Below are positions 24,527 through 37,820 of a stretch of 64,000 bases of DNA, piece by piece (the stretch's first letter is position 1; each line of letters starts with the position of its first letter). Source of the stretch: Hexactinellida sp. DTS-2022. Lineage: Eukaryota; Porifera; Hexactinellida. The notes beneath the pieces were generated by a model. That model was not told the DNA's origin, made no database searches, and worked only from the letters and a program-made list of their open reading frames with translations. Position numbers and translations under genes: made by a program. The stretch spans positions 3,534,001 to 3,598,000 of the forward strand of contig JAPNXP010000002.1 of assembly GCA_028753945.1 (NCBI GenBank). The letters are read 5' to 3'.

Positions 24527-25400
24527 GGTTCAGGTATACTCTAGAGCACTTCTACCAAAACTATTTACCCGAATTAATTAAAATTTTTACAGCGGATTTA
24601 CTTCATCTTCTAACCGGCAAAAATGCAATAATATTCGATCTAGGTAACTCAGTGAAAAATATTTTTTCTAGAAAATCGTATTTTGCGGAACGGATAGGTT
24701 TTTACCTGCTAATGATTAGGAGTAGATTGTTGCTGCATTGCATTAAGAAACTCCTAAACTATCATATGAGTGCAAGAATTCTTTTAAACACGTATGAGTC
24801 AAATTTTTCATCAATAAATGTGGACATCACTTTTTTCATCATCAATAAATTAAATAAAAATAAAAATAAAAGTTAAAAATGAAATCGCTGCACTCATATG
24901 ATAGAACTAATTGAGATCTGTCCAAAACTGTTGAGATTTTGTTTCTAGGTGGTATATGAGTCATAATATGACTTCCGCAATGGCAATAATTGTGTTTGGA
25001 GATAGCGAGGTTTGAAAAAAAGTGTCCCCTATGGCAGTGGCTTAGGTAGAGGACACTAAAAAGTCTGTATCATTGAGGGTTTTCAATATTCTTCCATAAT
25101 ATTTGAAATTAAGATGCGATATATGCTGTTCTATCCAAATATAAGATAAAACCTATATGTGGCAATGTCCCGAAATTATCAAGTTTCCATGGTATACTGC
25201 AACCGGCAACCAAAACCAGAACCCAATATTTCTTTCAAAACTCGAAGTGAGTCAAACTGGAGAAATAATTGGAATTTTTCTTTGAAATTTCGTCAAAGTC
25301 CACATGGGTATCCACACAATCCGAAAATGCAATAAAAACGATATTTACCATAGTTTGGGGTTTATCGAAATTTTGGGATTTTGTATAGTATACCTGAACC
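24527..25400. mobile_element. TTAA MITE, family A, copy 1 (874 bp)
   Basis: Ends GGTTCAGGTATACT and inverse, with TTAA at 24523-24526 and 25401-25404. The right TTAA is shared with the next element. Related copies at 26993 and 47685. Confidence 0.85.
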
Positions 25401-25404
25401 TTAA

Positions 25405-26988
25405 GGCCCCTCTTTGGTTAATTTGGTAATTGAGATTAGACTGTTTTCGTAGAGTACACAGTAAAGTATTGATACATTGAAAATTTCAAGTGAATCTGAG
25501 CTCTACTTTTGCTGTTAATACCAGTTTAGTGCTCAGGAATGTGTGTATCATCATGAAAATGTCAATTTTCAATTGAAAATACATTTACATTTGGTTCAAC
25601 TATTGCAAATTTGGTCTAAATAGTTTGAAACCAAGTCTAAACTGATGAAGACATATGTAATTCGGGGGGATTTTTCAAACTAACCACTAAAATACAAACT
25701 TTGTGAGTTATAGCCCTTTGAAGTCACATTTTGACTGCCAATTTTTGCATTATTCGATGTTTTATGTAAATATGCGGTCCAAGTCGAACTTCAAAGATAT
25801 AGAATTCTGAATTTCTTTATGCTAGAGGTTAGTTTGAAAAATCCCCCCGAATTACATATGTCCTCGTTAGTTTAGACTTGGTTTCAAACAATTTGGACCA
25901 AATTTGCAATAGTTGAACCAAAAATAAATGGAATTATAAATTACTTTTCACACTATTATGAGGGTATTCCGGTCAATATATAGGACAGCAATCTTTAGGA
26001 AAATGGTTTCAATTGTGATTCTAATGGGTTTGCAATATTATATGGATGTGATGGGAAATTTAGTGCTAAGCTCTAGAGTTTATAGTTTTGAAGAAATAAA
26101 TATGCTAAATCATCAAAAATGGGCACATTTTATGCCCATATATGGTCATTTGGAAGATTTTTGCGAGTTAGGGTCATAAAATGTATTATGGACGAATAGG
26201 AAACCGGGTATAGCGAGCATTTTGCACTCAAATATTTCATTATTGGTCGACGGGTTTCTGAGATTCAATGTAGAGATGTGAAAGGACCACCCAATGAGTT
26301 GAAAGGTCAGAAAGTTTAAAATGCTAAAGCGTTCACAGTTTTCATCCAAATTGTTTGAAACCAAGTGTAAACGATTGAATATATATTTAATATGGGAATG
26401 ACCCTTGATCTAAACTTTACAATACAAACTTTCAAAGTTAATGCCCTTTGAAGTCAGACTAGGGACCTTGACAGTCCAAATCTGACTTCAAATGACTATA
26501 ACTCGGAACTTAATTTTTGGAATGTTGAAAATTTAGGTTTACAACCTAAGTAGATATGCAAATATACTTTTGTATGAATAACAACTATATCGAAAACAAA
26601 TTGTGGCAGTGCCAGCCTACTAAACTTTCATTCCATTTGAAAAAGTCACCCTCCATGATGTCCTTCACATTCCTGGATCTTATAATGGTCGCTACAGCAA
26701 AACTATTAGTCAGATTCACCTGCAATTTTCAATGTGGCTTTACTTTCTGGTGTACTATCCAAAAACAATCGAATCTCAATTTATCTGACCAGCATTGTGT
26801 GGTCGTAATTTATATTACTCTCAATTTGGCCATATACAGACATTCCCCAATTTCAAATTGCTCTAGTGAGTTCAATTGTCCTCAGAATTAAGCCTAATTT
26901 TCCTATATTATCCTCCCGGGTATTATAACTAATAAAAACGAAATAAACTCAATTATTTAAATAATTCAAAATTAACCCGAGAGGGGCC
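25405..26988. mobile_element. TTAA element, family B (1584 bp)
   Basis: Inverted ends GGCCCCTCT...GGTTAATTT, TTAA on both sides (25401-25404, 26989-26992), both shared with family A copies. Open frames at 25958-26179 and 26556-26891 are not recognised. A related decayed segment is at about 34490-34870 (GGGCACATTTCATGCCCATA). Confidence 0.75.
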
Positions 26989-26992
26989 TTAA

Positions 26993-27687
26993 GGTTCAGG
27001 TATCCTCTAGAGTACTTCTACCAAAAGTATTTACCCAAATGATTTAATTTTTACAGCGAATTTACTTCATCCTCTGGATGCCAAAAATACAATAATATAG
27101 GCAAATAAACTAATAGAGGAAAAAACTTTTTTTAAATTTTACCATTTTTGCGGAATAGATCAATCAGAAAAGATAAACAATACCAATAATATTATTGATA
27201 AAATGTGTTTAGCTGGATGTAATATAACTTTTGAGTACAGGAATTGTGAATATCTACATTTTTCTGGATTTCAAATACTTTTATGTGATGTCGATTTTCA
27301 AATGAAGATTTTCCTTATCCTAAATCCAAAAAACAGATGAACTATTCATATTAGGGTAAATCGTAGCACTGAAAAGTTGTATCTTTACGAGATCTCTCCG
27401 AAACCGTTGAGTTTTTGATTCTACGACCAAAATTGACAAAATGACTTCTTCCGCAATTCTGAAAATGTTAGTATTGAGATAGCGGCTTTTGAATAAAAAA
27501 TTTACAGCAATTATTCCTAGATTGAGGTGACCAAAGTGTGTCAAACTGGAAAAATAATAGGAATCTTTCTTAGAAATCTCTGAGTGTACCCATTGGTATC
27601 AATACAATCCCAAAATGCAATAAAAGAGAAATAGACAATGATTTGGATTTATCTAAATATTCGAAATTTGTAGAGTATACCTGAACC
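26993..27687. mobile_element. TTAA MITE, family A, copy 2 (695 bp)
   Basis: Ends GGTTCAGGTAT and inverse, TTAA at 26989-26992 and 27688-27691. Nearly the same length as copy 3 at 47685. Confidence 0.88.
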
Positions 27688-27776
27688 TTAACTTTATGTT
27701 ATTCCACTTCTTTCTTATGTCATCTATACCTCTGGTATTTCCATGCACCGCATTTACATTGCCTGTAATGGTTTTT

Positions 27777-29958
27777 GATATATTTACTATTTACTGTATT
27801 TGTAATGTATAGATGCTAGTTAATAATTCAATTCAATAATATTATAATAGCCCATTTAACATTGTTTCTCAATATTTCTGATGCTGTGGCTCAGCTTGCG
27901 GCCTGCAAACAAAATAAGAAATGGGATATTACTGGGAGAGTAGAAGTATAATGTAGTGAAAATAGTGTATAACTGAAATAGTAGAAGTTAGGATTTGAAT
28001 TTGGATGAGGAATGGGGGTAGCATTTCATCGTTATTATACCTTCTTGGATCTTGATGATATTAGTATTGGAAGTTTAAGTACAATAATTGGATGAGTGGT
28101 ATATTCGTAGTTACATTGTAAATAAACATTTATCTATAAATTCCGGAATACTTGAAGAATGAGGTTTCCCATTAGAATACCGAGACACAAAGAGAACAAC
28201 TAAACATACTGAAAGTTTTTACATAATAACAATATACTATTAGTACTATTTCAACTCCTGTACTTTTGATTACTAACAAACAAAAGTTAAACATATTTGA
28301 CACTGAGTATAACAAATAATAGTAGCAAAATGAAAATTATGGATTGTGGCCAACAGATTACAATTTTGGTAATTAAGAGTGCCACATTTCAATTTCAATT
28401 TTGTCGGGCACTGGTATTTAGCACTGGCAGCCTCTAGCCTCCAGCACTAGATAAAACAAATGATAGGGAGAGGCGGTTTACTGTAGAGACAGGTAGATAT
28501 CTTAGTGTGTTCTGTTAGCTATTGGGCGACACAAGAGATAATTTACCAGTGATATTAAAGAATGTATTAATTTCTCTTGTTGATCTCATTATTACCTCCG
28601 TATCCTAATGATTAGACCAAACTTAGTGCATTACTAATTAGCTCATTCAGGATTCAGGGAGGTTGAAAATGAGGTTTCAAATACCTCATAATGCTAAGTG
28701 TAAAACTACGTTCAAAATTTTAACTTGTCATAGCCAGCCCAAAAAATCTATGTATATCAAATTCAGCTATCTATAATATATATTTCAATTGTATCTTATA
28801 AACTATTGGACAAGTAACATTTAATTGATATTGGACAAATCATTTATGAAAAATAATTGTTTTGAGATATATGGGCTATTCCAAAGGGCGCCTGCATAAG
28901 ATCAAATTCATGTTGGTTTTAGTTTGAATTTAATATGTTGGCATTAGATCGAATTCTTGAAACATTAATAAAATCGAAATTCTAAATTGGTATTAGATCG
29001 AATTTCATTGTTGCCATGAATTAGATCGAATTTTTAAAACATGCATAACATTGAATTTCTATTTTGATCTTACTTATAATTTAAGTAGTAGACTAGCAGT
29101 TCACAACATTCTGAAACTTTGGAATAAGTTTCGCATTCAAATCTTTGTGTAGTTTGTTTCAACCATGAGATAGCACTTGGAGCTTCATGCTATGCAGGCA
29201 GCAACATTGCTGCACACTTTGTAGCGAGATAATCGAAAAAGATTGAATCGAAAACCACTTGTAATACTACCTGTAGGAGCGTTATAAAGTTTAGGTTTCA
29301 AATATTTACTGATTAATCCTAGTTTCTAAGTAGACAAGTGCTATTAGTCTCTAATATTCTCTTGTTGTCATATTTCATACAGTTATTAAACATTTAGAAT
29401 TTTTGCATTTTAATAGTGCGATATAATTCCGACACTTTAATCTAGGCACGCAGAAAATTTTGCCTGGATGAAAGCCTGCACACGTATACCGATTTATGAC
29501 GTCACGTGGGAATTAGTAATACGTATTATTATTATTATTAGAATTTCTTTAAATTCACTGCACATATTTAACATATTAAATTCACTGGACTGAGGTTTGG
29601 ATTACCTGCTGACTCCACTGCATGATTTCAGTTTACTTGGTTCTATTAGTGATGTATAATAGCATATACATATGCATATTCAGATATTTAGATGTTAAAT
29701 TCCTATTTGAACTATAGATAAATCTTTTCTCAATTCTGTTTTCCACCTCACGGTGGGTAAGCCTGCGAAGCGGCGGTTAATTGTATTATATAGTGTCTAC
29801 CAATAACGAACAAAGGTTTGTGAGAGAGCGATCTGTCATGAAGCGACCGAGACCGAAGGGCTCGTATTAATTAATATGGAATACTCTATACAGCAATTGC
29901 ATATATTTTGTTCTGTTAGTCTCAATCAAGTATCTTGATTTAATCATGGTTTACTAAG
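27777..29958. other. No gene recognised
   Basis: AT-rich. TTAGATCGAATT recurs four times between 28890 and 29035. At 29750-29870 a GC-richer patch (AAGCGACCGAGACCGAAGG) is repeated inversely at 47630-47655, so it belongs to a dispersed repeat. Confidence 0.4.
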
Positions 29959-29960
29959 TA

Positions 29961-30061
29961 CAGTAGAACTCGGTTAGTACGTACGAACTTGTATTTAAAC
30001 AAAGTTTGTCAATTTCTATGTAGTATCAACTCAGATAGTACGTACTAAACGAATTCTACTA
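29961..30061. mobile_element. 101-bp pogo-like MITE
   Basis: Inverted ends AGTAGAACTCGGTTAGTACG (a few mismatches at the other end), TA on both sides. Confidence 0.6.
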
Positions 30062-30178
30062 TATTCCTTCCTATTGTGACCTAAATCAGGCAACGTCTCT
30101 ATTCACTATCCTACGGGAGGCATTGCGGAAGCCCGTGAGAAATTTTCCAACATATTCGAAGATTAGGAAAAATTTACA

Positions 30179-30520
30179 ATGAATCAAACCTCTATTTTCA
30201 TGAGTCGTAAATTGCGCAGTACAACAGCTAACATTGGAGAAATTGAGGAGGATGTAGCATCTAACATGTATAATGACATGATCAATGAAATGTTGCACTG
30301 TCTGAACGAGAGATTTGCTGAACACATAACACCATTACATCTTCCAATGTGTGCACTACACCGAAAACTCCCACTTGGAATGATAATACTAGATTCTTTA
30401 ATTGGATCAACAAACCTCTATATGAAAAGTACAACATTTATTCCAGATGACGCTTTGAAGGTTGAGATGGAGCTAAACCTTATTAAGACCACATTGAAAC
30501 ACTTCCGAAAGCAGGTGTGA
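30179..30520 (+). pseudogene. hAT transposase fragment
   Basis: 113 residues; the segment EEDVASNMYNDMINEML plus LNERF resembles the 'YR..Y.pylD.li.ql..RF' region of hAT transposases that precedes the dimerisation domain. No flanking domains are readable. The match is by eye and weak. Confidence 0.4.
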
Positions 30521-30903
30521 AACTTTCTGATGCTCGAGATGATGGAATTATCTGAAACACCAAGGGGTCACATTTTCCGCCTAGTCTTGGTTTTGTATCA
30601 ATTGCCCATTCGATCGCAGTAGCCACACCGTCAGCTGAGAGGACCATATCGTGCCTCAACCAGGTGAAAACATTTCCCCGATCACCGAGGACAGACAAAA
30701 GACTGGACCAACAAATTCTATTGTATTTTTAGTTTTGAAATAGGGGAAATTGTAGATAATTTTGCCAAAGTAAATAAAAAGTGCATACAATAATCATATA
30801 TTATTTTCATTGTGTGTTAGACGCATAATGTATATACCTCAAGTAAGAATATTCAGGAGGGACTGTAATACAATTCACTGCAATATTATTGTATGTTCGT
30901 TAA

Positions 30904-32162
30904 GGATGCTTCGGGTGAGATTTTTTGTCTTTTAGTGACCAAATTGAAAAGCGAGTTTATTCTGTGAAATGAAGCTAATATATCATTAAATTATGTGAGA
31001 AGTGAATTTTTTGGAAAAAATATTCTTCAAAGTCTTCAAAATGTCAATTTGGTGACGTCATTGTTGATGATGTAGCTTTTTTATTATCTTAATTGACATT
31101 CCTTGGTTTTATATGTACCTTATCTTGCACTTATATACTTTATGTATATAAACTAACATTAATTAGCACAAATATCTCTGTGAATAGCATATATTGCCAA
31201 AACCAGTTGATAATGGGCTAGAAAGTCTGATCTGCATATTTTTTTAATTTTTGTATGCATCATCAACAGATTAATTGACTATATTATATAATTCAACTCA
31301 ATTGTCATATAAATTAGTATATTCATACAGTATCCCAACTAGTGTATACATATTATACATATTAGAGCATTAATCACTACATAAGCCATGATTTAATTCT
31401 GATAATGATGTCCCAAAAGAAAGCGGACTCCATTAATACGACATAAACTTGCATATAATTCGATTTAATCAAGTAGTTTGTCTACTATGATGTTTCAATA
31501 CATATTTAGTATATAGTATGAAACTTATCTAGTATATTTAAACTAAATCCGGTTGTAATACGGACAAATTTAATAGACATATGTATTTCACATTCGAAAA
31601 AACTTCAGCCTTCAATTACTCAATTGTAGTTTTTTTGACATATCCAGAATTTTATCTAATAGAGTTCATAAGGGATTGCTTTCAAAAATTCAGATATAGT
31701 TCTTAATAGTATAATGATCATTTTGCAAGCTCATTGAAGCAAACTAACTATTACTGTCTGAGTAGAGACCAAGCAAGGAGCAAAAATACCACTTTCTGGC
31801 CTCTTTTTTGACGAATTTTAGGATTCGTTGGTTAAGAATTGGTTAAACTTGGGATAGGCGTCTGGTGAGCTAAGCAAATGTAGTGCTAATAGTATTGATC
31901 AATCATGCAAACTTTTGGAGCTATATCGATTATACTTTACAAGAATTAATTCAGTGAAATCTAATAAAACAGTATTAACCCTATGGGGAGGCATTTCCTA
32001 AAGAATTTAATGCTACTCGAAAAATAGTTTGGACTTAGATATGCTGTATACATTTTAAGCTTAGTTGTACAATTACAGAGCAGATTGGAGAATTACACTT
32101 CAATATCTACAAAGACGCTAAAACCACCCATACCGCTAATACATTTTTCACCCTAAGCACCC
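30904..32162. mobile_element. TTAA element, family E, copy 2 (1259 bp)
   Basis: Ends GGATGCTTCGGGTGAGA and, inverted, GGGTGCTTAGGGTGAAA, with TTAA at 30900-30903 and 32163-32166. It matches the large composite at 9.57 kb over its left half. No ORF. Confidence 0.7.
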
Positions 32163-32483
32163 TTAATTCATAAAACTATCTAAATTGTTATTAGTTGCTT
32201 AGCTGAGTGCCGTATATATTGCCAATTTTTTAATATGAATCTCCTCTCGGTAACTTGCCTGAGTCGAGTTAACATAATACATAGTATAAACAACCTTGGC
32301 ATTCTCTTTTCATATGCCTTATTCAATATAGTACGTATTAATTAAATTATCCTACTCACTAACTTGAATCTCCATATCTCAATATAGGTAGAGTTAGACA
32401 TTTTTGTTTACAGCATTTTATTAAATACAAACTCCACATTATCTCGTTTGAATTGTTTCGTTTGAGCTTTCCCAATTTTCTAG

Positions 32484-33117
32484 GTTGCTTCTTTCGATAT
32501 CATTAAATTACCGGATAACTGGACGAACGTAGCCTCTGGAGAAGTTGCACTGTTAGAAACAGTGCTCCCAGGTTCATCTGAATGGGACAGCATTATATGT
32601 AAATTTAAGCGGACACGATTAATCCCAAAATGTATTGCGAGAGTCCAGAACCGCCAGCAGTGGTACAATTACCAGCAGAACTTTCAGCGATTTATTTCAA
32701 TGAGTCAGGATCCAAATGAGTTGACATTATTTCATGGAACTGGTCTGATGGATCCGAATTAAATTGTTCGTGACATGGTTGGGCTTGATTTTCGATTTTC
32801 GAGGAGAGGTCTGTGGGGATTTGCCACCTATTTTGCCGATGATGTACGATTGGCTAATGCTTATTCTCATCAAATAGCTAGGACTAATCTCAAAAGTATC
32901 TTCCAGGTGAAGGTTATTGCAGGAACTATAATAGATATGTCAAAGGACGACAGTCTCCTATTACCTCCGATGATGCCAGGACAAGATGGAATTATTATCC
33001 CCCGAAGATTCGATACAGTATCTGGTGATCACTTTTCAGGTTTCAAAAATTATATGTTGTACTGTAATGATCGTGTATACCCTGAATATTTGATCACATA
33101 TGTTGATAATATAGTTT
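32484..33117 (+). pseudogene. PARP catalytic domain exon with one in-frame stop
   Basis: The exon starts after TTTTCTAG at 32483. It reads IKLPDNW, SSEWDSIICKF, ARVQNRQQWYNY, then the ADP-ribosyltransferase signature: His in LTLFHGTG, Tyr in GLWGFATYFADD, and Glu in VYPEYLITY. This H-Y-E triad is that of PARP/tankyrase-type enzymes, which transfer ADP-ribose from NAD to proteins. A TAA at 32760-32762 (DPN*IVRDMVG) interrupts an otherwise open frame, so this copy is probably a pseudogene, or a readthrough allele or sequencing error. Upstream exons were not found. The YR-element block starts about 150 bp downstream. Confidence 0.85.
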
Positions 33118-33261
33118 AGAGATGTGTCGTAATTACGATTTCTATATTGTTCTGTATTTTGAAAGTCGGTTCAGGGGAAACGAGTTGACATCATTACAAT
33201 AATTCTCCCTAGTGGCGGATGTTAGGAGTCGCTGTGTTGTCCGACATTAATTAATTAATTA

Positions 33262-35490
33262 TTCCATTATGGGAGGCTTTGTTTCTCAATTTGTTCAGAG
33301 TTTAACCCTCAAAAAGGTCCCTGATAAGGTCTGCTTATATAAATAACTCTTTCGAAAGAGTACGGAAGGATCTGATGTATATATCTTTTGTCTATACCTA
33401 TTTCTGCATGTATGCATCTATTTTGGGATTTAGGGTCAGGGGTTAGGAATCGACAAGGATTCCGCCCTAGCGGCGGACGTTAAGGTTCGCCGCGTTGCCA
33501 TAAATTCTCAATTGTTTTGTTTTTGTTTTGTACATTTCATTCACTATATTTGAAGTTATTTTTTGGCTTCTATCGTGGTCTATTCTTTCTCTTGTTTGGA
33601 CAATTCTACACGTGGCTTTCTCTCTTCACACCTCTTTAATTCTTACTCAGACCCCTTTCACTTTTCTTCATCACCATGCACCATGCACCATGCACCATGT
33701 GAGTATACTTTTATTTCTTTGTTTAATCAACTACGTATACTATTTTAATCAACTACGTACATACTACTATTTTAATATTTACGTATAATATCACTGTTGT
33801 CCTAATAGCATGTTAACGGAATTCTATATAGCGAATTGATAATTTAGTACTGAACATGTCTATAGATTCTCTGATTACTTCATAGTAACCACAGAGTTAT
33901 GCCAGAAGTGATATTACTAGGAATTTATTCATTCAAGTGCTTATTGAATTGTTTTGTCTAGGTATGGATTCTTTTGGAATGCAGTTATGAGCGTCTATTC
34001 AATATAACATAGATACTGCCATGGATTTACTTAGTTTATAATTGTTCTAGAATGTTCTCTATTTGTATTCAGCTATATTAATGCATAATCTAACGATTCA
34101 GTGACAGATAAGTTTGATTTTAGACTTCCATGTGCCGAATATCAAGGGACAGTGTCAGTATTGCGGATTTGTGAACATTTATTTTATTTATAAGACACTT
34201 TATATTATATTTATTGAAGTTTGGTGCTTTTGGCTTATCGAATTAATGCGAAAATACATGTTAGTGACATAGAAATTGTATAAAAATTTTGAGCTCTTAA
34301 CCGATCTTAATTTCGTCAAAATCTGTGGCAATATCTCCCTAACACCGGCATTTATATCATATTGAGAAAAAGGTTGTGAAGAAACCCAACGCGTTTAAAT
34401 TTACGAAGTAGTATATTATAACTATACCATCTAACTTAAAATGGATTATTGATGTCACTAGGAAGTTGAAACTAATTTCTAGCATGATATTTAATTTCAA
34501 AGTTCATGGTCACATCACTGAAATGACACCACCATATATGGGCATGCGAATTTATAGAAGAGTGACCATTTGGTTACTAGTCTCATTTGTTCTTCCAATG
34601 AGTTTGTAGTGGGATATTGATGTGAATAGTTGGTTAGATCTAAGCTCTAGAGTTTATACTTTCGTTGATATAAATTTTGTTGTGTCATCAAAATTGGGCA
34701 CATTTCATGCCCATATACGGATCATTTTGAAAACGGTGCATGTTGGGGTCACAAAATGTATTATGAACGGATAGGAAGTCGGGTATTGCGAGCATTTTGA
34801 GAGGTTTATAAATATTGTAGCTGCTCGGGTGTCTTAGAAATAAAATGGACCAGAAAACGTACCCTCGAATGCGATTATAGGCCATAAGTGTTTAAATTTT
34901 CACTTTTTGCGAAATTTTTTTGATCAATTGTTGTTTATTTTCGTCAGTGATTGCTAGGATAGAGTAATGGAACCACCAATCTTACCATTGTTGAGGAATA
35001 TAATAAAGAGAATCGTTCAAAGTGGAGAAACCAGTGATCCGCTGTACAAAATAGCTTATAACTCTGAAAATACGGGTGGACGAGACTCAAAACCATATAC
35101 AAACATTAGTTATGGTCCTTCGGGAGTGTTTGGTACAAAAAAAAAAAAGGGTTATGATGTCTTTTGGAGCGAAATTTCTGATTTTTCCCTTTAGAGAACA
35201 CCGTTAAACTATACTTAACTTATTGTGTGTACTTATGTTTATAGGTGCAGAGCAAATGCAAGAATTATGAGCCATCGACTATACCATTCCTACTTCTGAT
35301 GCTTACTTTCAAATTGTGGTGATTTGCAACCTATTTATTCACTTCCTAATGTCAAGATTCTATACAAACTTGATTATAACACTCATTCACTGCTCACCGT
35401 TGGACTTGTTGAAATAGTCAATTCAGATATGAACTGCAATAAATCAGTCCTTCTTTTGTCGATGGACTAATAACAGGTAATTGATTATTT
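33262..35490 (+). pseudogene. Decayed first copy of recombinase tail plus 'gene 2'
   Basis: 33262-33335 matches the last codons and 3' side of the recombinase gene (40521-40595). 33346-33740 matches the promoter and first exon of gene 2, ending CACCAT before GTGAGTATAC, with CACCATG triplicated. 35200-35490 is a decayed copy of its exon B with the same GTTTATAG acceptor. The middle (33780-35190) is replaced by unrelated repeats, including a family B relative at 34490-34870 and an unrecognised 75-residue frame at 34967. Confidence 0.7.
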
Positions 35491-35544
35491 CATATTTCCA
35501 CTTCAGATGCCGTTGACTGAATGATTTAATGTGTGTATAGCGTA

Positions 35545-36167
35545 GAAAAACTATATTTGGTGTTTTTCCGCGCAAAATCATTCATACCTTTCATGTCGTG
35601 CTGTAAATCCTCTTCTGTCAATGTCACACAACCTGTCCCGATTGTTACTGACCAGATATACCTGAGCCTAATTCTATGAACCAGTCAATGTCAGTCTCGG
35701 TAAAGTCTCATTCTGATCGCTCTGTCCACACACTTTGTCCTGAGTCAGTTATTCCCTTGGAGCCAACTTCAGTCACCCGGACTGAATTGGAATCAATGAA
35801 GGAGGATATCATTGACGAAATAAGGAAAGGTAAAGTGTCCCTGATAGCGGAGTTACAAGAGTCTATCGTTCAGCAAGTTACTATGACCATCGGGAAGCAT
35901 TTTCAGGAGGCTATTAGCCATCAGGCTGATGAGATTGCATCTCTTCAATCCCAGGTGTCATTGCTTCAGATCGGTTCCTCCATTCCCTCGCAAACAACAA
36001 TCCCCGAAGTCGAACTAGGTGCTTTGGATGACTCCATTAAGATTTCCTCCTCCATTCCTGACGTTGGAGTCCATGCTTGTTGTCATACCAATTCTCCAGA
36101 CTTGCATGACGTTACTGTGCTTAGAAATAAGAAGAAAATTCCTAAAGTTAATTTAAATAGTTATTAA
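35545..36167 (+). pseudogene. Coiled-coil protein, left copy, 5' end damaged
   Basis: Near-identical to the intact ORF at 51527-52147 (minus). The first 40 codons are disrupted by indels (one base lost in GACCAGATATACC), leaving an open frame from 35676 with 163 residues. The middle is a predicted coiled coil (LESMKEDIIDEIRKGKV ... HQADEIASLQSQVSLLQ). Function unknown. Confidence 0.65.
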
Positions 36168-37004
36168 ATAACTTTAATTATAATACATATTATATAACTT
36201 ATGTGTTCATGTTCACTTCTGAATATATGTATGTCTGCTAGTGTATTTCTTGGGGTTCAGGCATCGCCTAGGATTATTCTCCCTATGGGACGCCTACTAG
36301 GGTCCACACTATTGGTTAGTAATTTGTTAAGTTTGTCGTTTTTTGTGTTTTTTTAAAACATAGCTTTCCTTATACTTACATCACTGATTCTATTTGGTTC
36401 ATACTCCCAGGCTCCGATATCGACTATACATTTTTCTCCCCACAGAGCAACTTGTATAAATTATTCCCCAATTTTCGTCATATTCTTATAATCGCCAGCT
36501 TGTCAATATATTGGCTGGCATTACTTTTCCCTTCTTTTTGTTAATCTGAGCAATTGGTGTTAATAGATTGTCCCAACTGTTGAATAGTTGACCAATTGCA
36601 TATGTGTACTACTAAAAAGCATTCCTGAGAATATTCATTATATCGTGTAGACGGTGTAGTTTCTCTATTTGTTTTCTTTTATGCCTTAGAATATATATTT
36701 TTTCTGTTCAAATAAATTAGTTTTTTATTATCCAATATTTCCCTTTTGGCTTCTAACAGCACTTGGGTCACTCTGTCTGTCTACATCATCTATAGCCATG
36801 TATGGTCTTATCTAAGTTATGTCATCGAGTGGACTTGGTTTTCGTTGTAACATTCGGTTGACATTCCCATATTGTTAATTCAGGCGTTTCTTCCCAATTC
36901 CTTAGTTAGTGTGACTTCATTGTTTCGTTACACTTGTTTGTCATCCCCGTCCGTCCCATTATGTAGCCTTTGTCCGGATGTATTTCATCAAATATTTGAT
37001 GGAC
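36168..37004. other. 3' flank of the coiled-coil gene
   Basis: No ORF. 36168-36943 is repeated in inverse at 50755-51526; the shared sequence stops after CACTTGTTTGTCAT at about 36943. Confidence 0.6.
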
Positions 37005-37792
37005 CATGGCCTACTTAATATACGGCTATATATGTTCCCGAGAATGCCAAGAAAGAAGAAGGCCAGTTTCTAATTTTCATTTTAGGATAAACTATGCCTC
37101 CTATTGTTGTTATTTGGGTTGTATATGGGGTAATCAACCATTGCGAGTCCAATGGAACCACTTTTGAGAATCTCAGATTTGTGGTTAAGCTGTTTAGGCG
37201 CAATTTAATGATGACACCACAAATATACAAAATTATAAAATTTGAGTATAAAGAACTGCGAGAAAATGAAAATAATTTGCTAATATAATTCGAATACATT
37301 TTCCGGATATATATTGATAATGAATATATATAAACCAGCAATTATATACGTTTTATGTACGAAAATAGTAAGTTTTAATTCGGATACTACTTGTATTTTA
37401 GCATGTGGTTGCTCTATAATTTTTCATTTTTTTTAGAATGTCGCCATTTTGTGATTTAGTAGCCTTTGGGGTATGAAATATATCCCTATATTAGTATTCC
37501 TATTATAAAATTATTATAAAGTAGGAAGAAACTGAAATTAATGATATTTGAAAAAATTTCATTTTACCATAAATTGTTACCGTCATCATTAAATTGCGCC
37601 TAAACAGCTTAACCACAAATCTGAGATTCTCAAAAGTGGTTCCATTGGACTCGCAATGTTTGATTACCACATATACAACCCAAATAACAACAATAGGAGG
37701 CATAGTTAATCCTAAAATGAAAATTAGAAACTGGCCTTCTTCTTTCTTGGCCTTCTCGGGAACATATATAGCCGTATATTAAGTAGGCCATG
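37005..37792. mobile_element. 788-bp element with about 210-bp terminal inverted repeats
   Basis: 37005-37217 and 37580-37792 are near-perfect inverted copies. Flanks give a possible 7-bp duplication GATGGAC (36998-37004, 37793-37799), though the CATGG palindrome makes the border ambiguous. The paired open frames inside (MPPIVVIWVVYG...) are the same repeat read from each end. Superfamily unknown. Confidence 0.75.
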
Positions 37793-37820
37793 GATGGACT
37801 ACAGAAACTAGTAAGAGTGC

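Larger units (their letters stand above)
23220..27776. mobile_element. Second Harbinger copy, decayed and interrupted
   Basis: Starts GGCCTTATTTACTAAGAAG, close to the end of the 17.5-kb Harbinger. Its sequence follows that element through the Myb-like gene (23880-24522) and resumes at 27692-27776, where similarity stops. Inserted within it are a 607-bp hAT (23275-23881) and three TTAA elements (24527-27687). The far end is missing. Confidence 0.7.
24030..27776 (-). pseudogene. Decayed Myb/SANT-like Harbinger gene, split
   Basis: 24030-24522 aligns with the coding and C-terminal region of the gene at 17871-18614 (for example GGATCACGTCTTCGCTTCC) but has deletions and shifts. The N-terminal coding part continues at 27692-27776 after a 3.2-kb insertion of TTAA elements. 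No intact frame remains. Confidence 0.7.

Noticed and set aside
24523..27691. piggyBac assignment of the TTAA elements
   Set aside because: Most ends start GG rather than the usual CC, and no piggyBac transposase is present; left as TTAA-type, Kolobok-like at best.
37015..37782. Four similar open frames (MPPIVVIWVVY...)
   Set aside because: They are the same terminal inverted repeat read from each end; no protein support.
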